From assembly GCA_001780385.1 (NCBI GenBank), contig MFGW01000145.1, forward strand, positions 14,155 through 23,648: DNA of 9,494 nucleotides, in the 5' to 3' direction. Of the stretch, positions 5,835 through 9,494 are shown piece by piece (position 1 is the first letter of the stretch; every line of letters begins with the position of its first letter). The stretch is from Candidatus Fischerbacteria bacterium RBG_13_37_8. Lineage in GTDB: Bacteria; Acidobacteriota; HRBIN11; MFGW01. The notes beneath the pieces were generated by a model that ran no database searches, was not told where the DNA came from, and worked only from the letters and a program-made list of their open reading frames with translations. The position numbers and the translations under genes are program-made.

Positions 5835-7182
5835 TTACAGTTTATCAAGCTTAATTCGCAATGTTTTTCTATCAATACCAAGAGCTTGAGCAGCTTTGGT
5901 TTTATTGCCGCGAAATATTTCAAGTATTTTTGAAACATATTCTTTTTCAATTTCATCAAGTGTTTTATATCGGTCATCGAGAGAATGATAAAATGTAGTT
6001 TTAGCTCCGATACCATAATAAATAAAATCTTCAGGTCTTAGGATATCATTTTTAGATAGCACTACAGCCCGTTCGATAGTATTTTCTAATTCTCTGATAT
6101 TTCCTGGCCAATTGTATTCCATGAGTGCTTTGAGCGCCTGTTTTGAGATAGCATTAATTTCTTTCTTTGTTTTTTTATTAAATTTTTTAAGAAAGTGATT
6201 TACTAATGCAGGAATATCTTCTTTTCTATCACGAAGTGGAGGGACATGAATGGGAACCACGTTCAAGCGGTAAAACAAATCTTCACGAAATGTCTCTTCT
6301 CGAACAGATTCAGACAGATTTTTATTTGTAGCAGCTTATAATACGGACATCCACTTTAATGATGCGTGAAGAGCCTATTCTTGTTATTTCGCGTTGTTGA
6401 ATTGCCCGGAGCAGTTTTGCCTGCATATTAAGGCTGATATTAGAGATTTCATCAAGGAACAGTGTTCCTTTATCTGCAATCTCGAAACGTCCGTATTTGC
6501 TAACAATAGCTCCAGTGAATGAACCTTTTTCATGACCAAATAATTCACTTTCAAAGAGTGTTTCAACAAGGGCACCACAATCAACTACCACAAAGTGTTG
6601 ATCTTTTCGAAGGCTCCTCTGATGTAATTTCCTGGCAATGAGTTCCTTACCTGTACCGCTTTCTCCAGTAATGAGAACCGTACTATCAGTTCCACTTACT
6701 TTTTCTATCAGTTCCATTACATTGATCATAGCAGGACCGCTTCCCACTATAAATTCAAATTCACTTTTTATTTCCAGCTCGTTGCGAAGATATATATTTT
6801 CCAAGAACAGCTTGCGGTTGGCAAGCGCTTTCTTAACAATAACTCGCAATTCTTCAATTCCAAATGGTTTCGTTATATAATCAAAAGAGCCCAACTTCAT
6901 AGCTTCAACTGCTGATTCTACAGATGAATACCCGGTAATTATAATAACGGCCGCATTGCAACCGTCTTCTCTTAATGCCTTTAGAACTTCCAGCCCGCTT
7001 ATGCCAGGCAATTTTAAATCAAGAAGTATTACATCAAATATTTCTTTCTTTATCTGAGCAAGTCCTTCTTCGCCAGTTATTTCTGAAATAACACTGTAAT
7101 TTTCTTTTAAAAGGACCTGTTCGCACGCATCCCGTATAACTGGGTCATCATCAATAATTAGTATTTTTGCTTGTTTCGGCAT
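5835..7182 (-). pseudogene. NtrC-family sigma-54 response regulator, interrupted by a one-base insertion
   Basis: Enhancer-binding activator with the order receiver, AAA+, Fis-type HTH. ATG 7182 (minus) has AGGAG 8 nt upstream. Receiver: Asp11-Asp13, Asp55 (phosphorylation), Thr83, Lys105. AAA+: Walker A GESGTGKE (173-180), sigma-54-contacting loop GSFTGA (220-225, usually GAFTGA), Walker B LFLDE (Asp244-Glu245). After RIIKVDVRII the frame reads SCYK and stops at 6322-6324. One base removed from the T pair at 6336-6337 (plus strand) restores the family AATNKNLSE and continuous reading through FYRLNVVPIHVPPLRDR to the HTH GNKTKAAQALGIDRKTLRIKLDKL. The span is 1,348 bp, 449 codons plus one base, so the insertion is the only lesion. 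All other motifs are intact, so this is a very recent mutation or a sequencing error. If real, the truncated 286-aa product lacks its DNA-binding domain. No partner kinase is visible. The gene lies between the two palindromic sites it could have bound. Confidence 0.88.
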
Positions 7183-7217
7183 GAAACATACTCCTACTAT
7201 CCTATAACAATATTAAT

Positions 7218-7247
7218 ATAATATAATAATAAGGAGAATAATGTAAA
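7218..7247 (-). promoter_or_regulatory. Possible sigma-70 promoter of the activator gene
   Basis: On the minus strand TTTACA (7247-7242) and TATTAT (7223-7218) are 18 bp apart, about 36 bp upstream of ATG 7182. The region is AT-rich and several alternative -10 boxes exist, so this is tentative. It suggests constitutive expression of the regulator rather than sigma-54 autoregulation. Confidence 0.3.
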
Positions 7248-7274
7248 GTCCCGTTGCATAACAATACACGCCAG

Positions 7275-7291
7275 CGGGGGGAACTGATCCA
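7275..7291 (+). promoter_or_regulatory. Degenerate second activator site upstream of copy 2
   Basis: CGGGGGGAACTGATCCA begins exactly 20 bp before copy 2, matches the 17-bp palindrome at 10 positions and keeps the left CGGGG and the right CC. It mirrors the weak site found 20 bp before copy 1. Two sites two helical turns apart are a common enhancer layout for NtrC-type activators. Confidence 0.4.
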
Positions 7292-7294
7292 GCA

Positions 7295-7311
7295 CGGGGA
7301 AAAATACCCCG
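7295..7311 (+). promoter_or_regulatory. Palindromic activator site, copy 2 (CGGGGAAAAATACCCCG)
   Basis: A 17-bp palindrome with CGGGG/CCCCG arms differs from copy 1 at a single central base. It ends 122 bp upstream of the -24 GG at 7433-7434 that precedes the 38-aa membrane protein. It lies 113 bp from the activator start codon, so it could also affect that gene. Confidence 0.65.
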
Positions 7312-7430
7312 GATTGCAAGTTGCGATTTTTTTATTAACAAGTCATCCGTTAAATATTAAAGCAATCTAAACTGTGACAGGTACAACGTTTTCAGCATGA
7401 TTGACAAATAAATTCATTGGTGTTTTATGA

Positions 7431-7448
7431 TTGGCATATTTTTTGTTA
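7431..7448 (+). promoter_or_regulatory. Sigma-54-like -24/-12 element of the small membrane protein gene
   Basis: TTGGCATATTTTTTGTTA has GG at 7433-7434 and TTG at 7443-7445, the sigma-54 spacing, but T replaces the C of TTGC. It shares TTGGCATA-N3-TTTG with the receiver promoter. A competing sigma-70 reading is TTGACA (7401-7406) with TATGAT (7426-7431), but its 19-bp spacer is long. Confidence 0.42.
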
Positions 7449-7468
7449 TTTATATATTACAATCAACC

Positions 7469-7479
7469 AAAGGAGGTGA
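7469..7479 (+). promoter_or_regulatory. Strong ribosome binding site of the small membrane protein
   Basis: AAAGGAGGTGA (7469-7479) is close to a full complement of the 16S rRNA 3' end and lies 6 nt before ATG 7486. It is the strongest Shine-Dalgarno sequence in the window, and so argues that the very short ORF after it is genuinely translated. Confidence 0.8.
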
Positions 7480-7485
7480 TAGATC

Positions 7486-7602
7486 ATGGAAAGCACTCAA
7501 TTAAATCCAGCAATGGGATATATTTATTTTATTTGGATTGTTTTCCTTATTGCGCTCCCCATATTTTGGAAGTTCATGGCTATGACTAACCACAAGAAAT
7601 AA
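7486..7602 (+). CDS. 38-aa single-helix membrane microprotein
   Basis: A complete ORF of 38 codons plus stop (TAA 7600-7602). It has a polar N-terminus (MESTQLNPAMG), one hydrophobic helix about residues 11-31 (YIYFIWIVFLIALPIFWKFM) and a basic end (MTNHKK). The charge pattern suggests the C-terminus stays in the cytoplasm. The near-perfect Shine-Dalgarno sequence, the dedicated upstream region and the stop 18 bp before the converging cytochrome gene all support a real gene. No family is recognised. Small one-helix proteins such as CcoQ and CydX are accessory subunits of respiratory complexes; a similar role beside the cytochrome b/c fusion or FDH is inference only. Expression is probably controlled by the sigma-54-like promoter and the palindromic sites upstream. 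The gene is short enough to be missed by standard gene callers. Confidence 0.75.
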   Translation: MESTQLNPAMGYIYFIWIVFLIALPIFWKFMAMTNHKK

Positions 7603-7620
7603 CTTGCTTTCTAAATGTTC

Positions 7621-9494
7621 CTATTCTTCTTTTTCAAGGACTGCTTTGCTCGTCCATATGTTTTTCGCAAGAGGATATACTTCAGGATCAAAAATTGTCC
7701 AATATAAATGCCAGACTAATATTGCCAGTGAAGCTAATACCGCCTCATAAAAATGAATAAGAATAAAAAGATCCAGCCACCATTTTGCCATTATGCTTAG
7801 CGAATAATTTTCAAACCAAAGCGCTAATCCTGAAATACCCATTACGATATTCCCCCAAACCAACGCCCAGAATTCAAATTTTTCAATAAAATTGAACGAG
7901 TTATATTTCGGTTTTTTCGATTGTATTCCTATATTAAAAAAAAGCAGATACAATGCATCTTTTACATCTTTAAATACCGGAAATAAAGCTCGAATCTGTT
8001 TTCTCCCGTGTCTTGTAAAAATAAATAACACTATCTGCGTAGTAAATACTATAATAAGAATAACACCAGCAACTCTATGTGATATTGAGCGAAGTGTTTC
8101 TCCAAAGGTATCGATAAATAGTTTTGCCCACTGTGCATCGGGATAATGATGCACAAAACCGGTATAGACAAGCACGAGAAAACTTAACAGATGAAATCCG
8201 TGAAGCAGTCTATCCATAAAATTAAACTTCATGTAATAATCGACAGTTTCCTCATGCTTGTGCAGTAGCGGATATCTAACTTTTTTCTGAAAATCGAGCA
8301 AACAATAAACAACCATTCCACCGATAGTGATCAGTATAAGATAAATGTATACAGTAGTTACTACATTAAAAATGAATGCTTTTTCTTCTGTCTTTGTATG
8401 TATTCTCCCAATAGGAATATTTTTAGAAACTCCCGGATGGCAATAGCCGCATGTTTTGGGCAGGTTCTTAGCTGCTGTTTTTGATGCCGGGTCTCTCGAT
8501 GAAAGAATTTTATGATGGTCATGACAGCTTGTGCAATTGGCAGCGTGCAAATTCCCCGCTTTCAAAGCAAGTCCATGATAACTGTTATTATATGAAGAAA
8601 GTCTCATGGCTGGGATACCGTATCGTTCTATAATTCTTTGAGCTTCATGACAGCCGGAACATGTTTCCGGGACATTTTTTGCATACACGGGAGAAGTCGG
8701 TTCTGAGGGCTGCACTATTGAATGTTCAAGGTGACAATCATTACAGATCGGCGATTCTCTTATACCCATTAAAAATGCTCTCCAGTGCTCACTCTGTGTA
8801 AAATCCTTGTATGCCTTTGTGTGACATTCTCCGCACGTCTTCGGAAGATTCCCTTTAAAGATTGGTGAGGTTAATTCCTGAAAATCTGCAATATTATGAT
8901 CTCCATGACAATTTACACAGGTAGGAGCATCCTGTCCCTCCATTAGAGCTTTCAGGTGTATGCTTTTCTGATATAACGCAAATGGATTCTTAATATGAAT
9001 ATGATATTTTTCAGCTAATTTAGTATTGGAATGACATTTGCCGCAGGTAGCGGCTATATTCAGTTTAAACGTTGCTGATTCCTCATTTGAAGGCGGTTGC
9101 ACAAAATGAGCGGTATGGCAATCCCAGCATCGCGCAGCTTCTTTCACTCCCTCTGCCAATGCTTTGCCATGTATGCTATTGTTAAAAATAGCATCTTCTC
9201 CCTGGTGACAGGCACCGCACGATACTTCCTGCAATTTTTTATCATGCGGTAAGTTCTTGATATCGCGATGACAATCAACACAAAAGTGTCTTTTATGAAC
9301 AGCTTTGTCAAACCTTTCATTATCAAAAGGAAGTATCTCTCCCGCATTCATATTATGACATTTTCTGCAATCTTCATTCTTTATGGCCGGAATATGATAT
9401 ATCTGTGCATAACCGACATTTCCATGACATGTCGCACAAAAATGCTCTATGTTTTTAGGATGAAGAATTGATTTCTGAGAAGAAACAGGATACA
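7621..9494 (-). CDS. Multihaem cytochrome c fused to membrane cytochrome b, 5' end beyond window
   Basis: Reading leftward, the frame is already open at the right edge, so the start is missing. ATG 9351 is internal: 47 codons before it already encode two haem sites (FCATCHG, DCRKCHN). The visible 623 residues contain 12 CxxCH motifs, at about residues 19, 42, 71, 92, 122, 150, 192, 220, 250, 278, 320 and 348. They recur in units like CGECHTKAYKDFTQSEHW, typical of periplasmic multihaem cytochromes. Five hydrophobic segments follow (about 375-397, 431-450, 472-493, 540-559, 573-599) with likely haem b ligands His431/434, His472, His580 and His595. The end, HFYEAVLASLAILVWHLYW, resembles the FdnI/hydrogenase cytochrome b family. 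It probably moves electrons between the quinone pool and periplasmic haems. A c/b fusion of this kind is known in Geobacter CbcL; homology is not claimed. It converges on the 38-aa gene. Direction of flow and substrate are unknown. Confidence 0.9.
   Translation of the reverse strand, partial: YPVSSQKSILHPKNIEHFCATCHGNVGYAQIYHIPAIKNEDCRKCHNMNAGEILPFDNERFDKAVHKRHFCVDCHRDIKNLPHDKKLQEVSCGACHQGEDAIFNNSIHGKALAEGVKEAARCWDCHTAHFVQPPSNEESATFKLNIAATCGKCHSNTKLAEKYHIHIKNPFALYQKSIHLKALMEGQDAPTCVNCHGDHNIADFQELTSPIFKGNLPKTCGECHTKAYKDFTQSEHWRAFLMGIRESPICNDCHLEHSIVQPSEPTSPVYAKNVPETCSGCHEAQRIIERYGIPAMRLSSYNNSYHGLALKAGNLHAANCTSCHDHHKILSSRDPASKTAAKNLPKTCGYCHPGVSKNIPIGRIHTKTEEKAFIFNVVTTVYIYLILITIGGMVVYCLLDFQKKVRYPLLHKHEETVDYYMKFNFMDRLLHGFHLLSFLVLVYTGFVHHYPDAQWAKLFIDTFGETLRSISHRVAGVILIIVFTTQIVLFIFTRHGRKQIRALFPVFKDVKDALYLLFFNIGIQSKKPKYNSFNFIEKFEFWALVWGNIVMGISGLALWFENYSLSIMAKWWLDLFILIHFYEAVLASLAILVWHLYWTIFDPEVYPLAKNIWTSKAVLEKEE

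Larger units (their letters stand above)
7183..7485. other. Divergent intergenic control region
   Basis: These 303 bp separate the sigma-54 activator gene (leftward) from the 38-aa membrane protein gene (rightward). They hold a possible sigma-70 promoter for the activator, one strong and one weak palindromic site, a sigma-54-like promoter and a strong ribosome site, each listed separately. The first 60 bp are extremely AT-rich (ATA/ATAAT runs, 7209-7232). No other gene, RNA gene or repeat was recognised here. Confidence 0.6.

Noticed and set aside
6322..6342. Programmed +1 frameshifting in the sigma-54 activator
   Set aside because: A slip at AAA-TAA would give SCYKKN in place of the near-invariant AATN, and no stimulatory Shine-Dalgarno-like element was seen. 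A simple one-base insertion explains everything.
7310..7326. GG-N8-TTGC match to a sigma-54 promoter at 7311-7324
   Set aside because: It overlaps the palindromic site itself, lacks the TGGCA -24 context and is not matched at the other palindrome.
1..9494. tRNA or rRNA genes, CRISPR arrays, transposases or integrases
   Set aside because: None was recognised on either strand by eye; a covariance-model scan was not possible here.

Overview
The window looks like chromosomal DNA from an AT-rich, Gram-negative anaerobe that respires formate and makes selenoproteins. The evidence is the end of an outer-membrane beta-barrel gene, a Tat-exported selenocysteine formate dehydrogenase, a very haem-rich cytochrome c fused to a membrane cytochrome b, and sigma-54-type regulation. 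Desulfobacterota, Nitrospirota and anammox-type Planctomycetota all fit. The sequence alone does not decide between them.

Layout. Bases 1-302 hold the 3' end of a porin-like gene. Bases 507-4279 hold a two-gene formate dehydrogenase operon: a catalytic subunit read through an in-frame UGA at 1053-1055, with a clear bacterial SECIS hairpin just after it, and a four-cluster ferredoxin-like beta subunit. After a perfect 16-bp inverted repeat come a MobB-type molybdenum cofactor protein fused to a C-terminal Cys cluster (4386-5078) and a 51-codon ORF overlapping it by ATGA. From 5195 to 7182 the minus strand carries an orphan receiver protein and an NtrC-family sigma-54 activator broken by one extra base. 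A 303-bp divergent intergenic region follows, then a 38-aa single-helix membrane protein on the plus strand (7486-7602). Finally a minus-strand gene runs off the right edge. It encodes at least 12 CxxCH haem sites followed by a five-helix cytochrome b domain.

How the parts may work together. The FDH alpha and beta subunits would oxidise formate on the periplasmic side and pass electrons through four Fe-S clusters towards the membrane. MobB would serve the Mo/W-bis-MGD cofactor. No cytochrome b gamma subunit follows the beta gene. The only membrane cytochrome b in view is the multihaem fusion, so it is a candidate electron partner (inference).

The most unusual signal is regulatory. A 17-bp palindrome, CGGGGAAAAA(C/T)ACCCCG, occurs once upstream of the orphan receiver gene and once upstream of the 38-aa membrane protein. 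Each copy has a weaker CGGG...CC site exactly 20 bp farther upstream, and lies 111-122 bp upstream of a TTGGCATA-N3-TTTG element resembling a -24/-12 promoter. This is the geometry of a sigma-54 enhancer-binding-protein regulon, and the broken NtrC-type gene between the two sites is the obvious candidate regulator.
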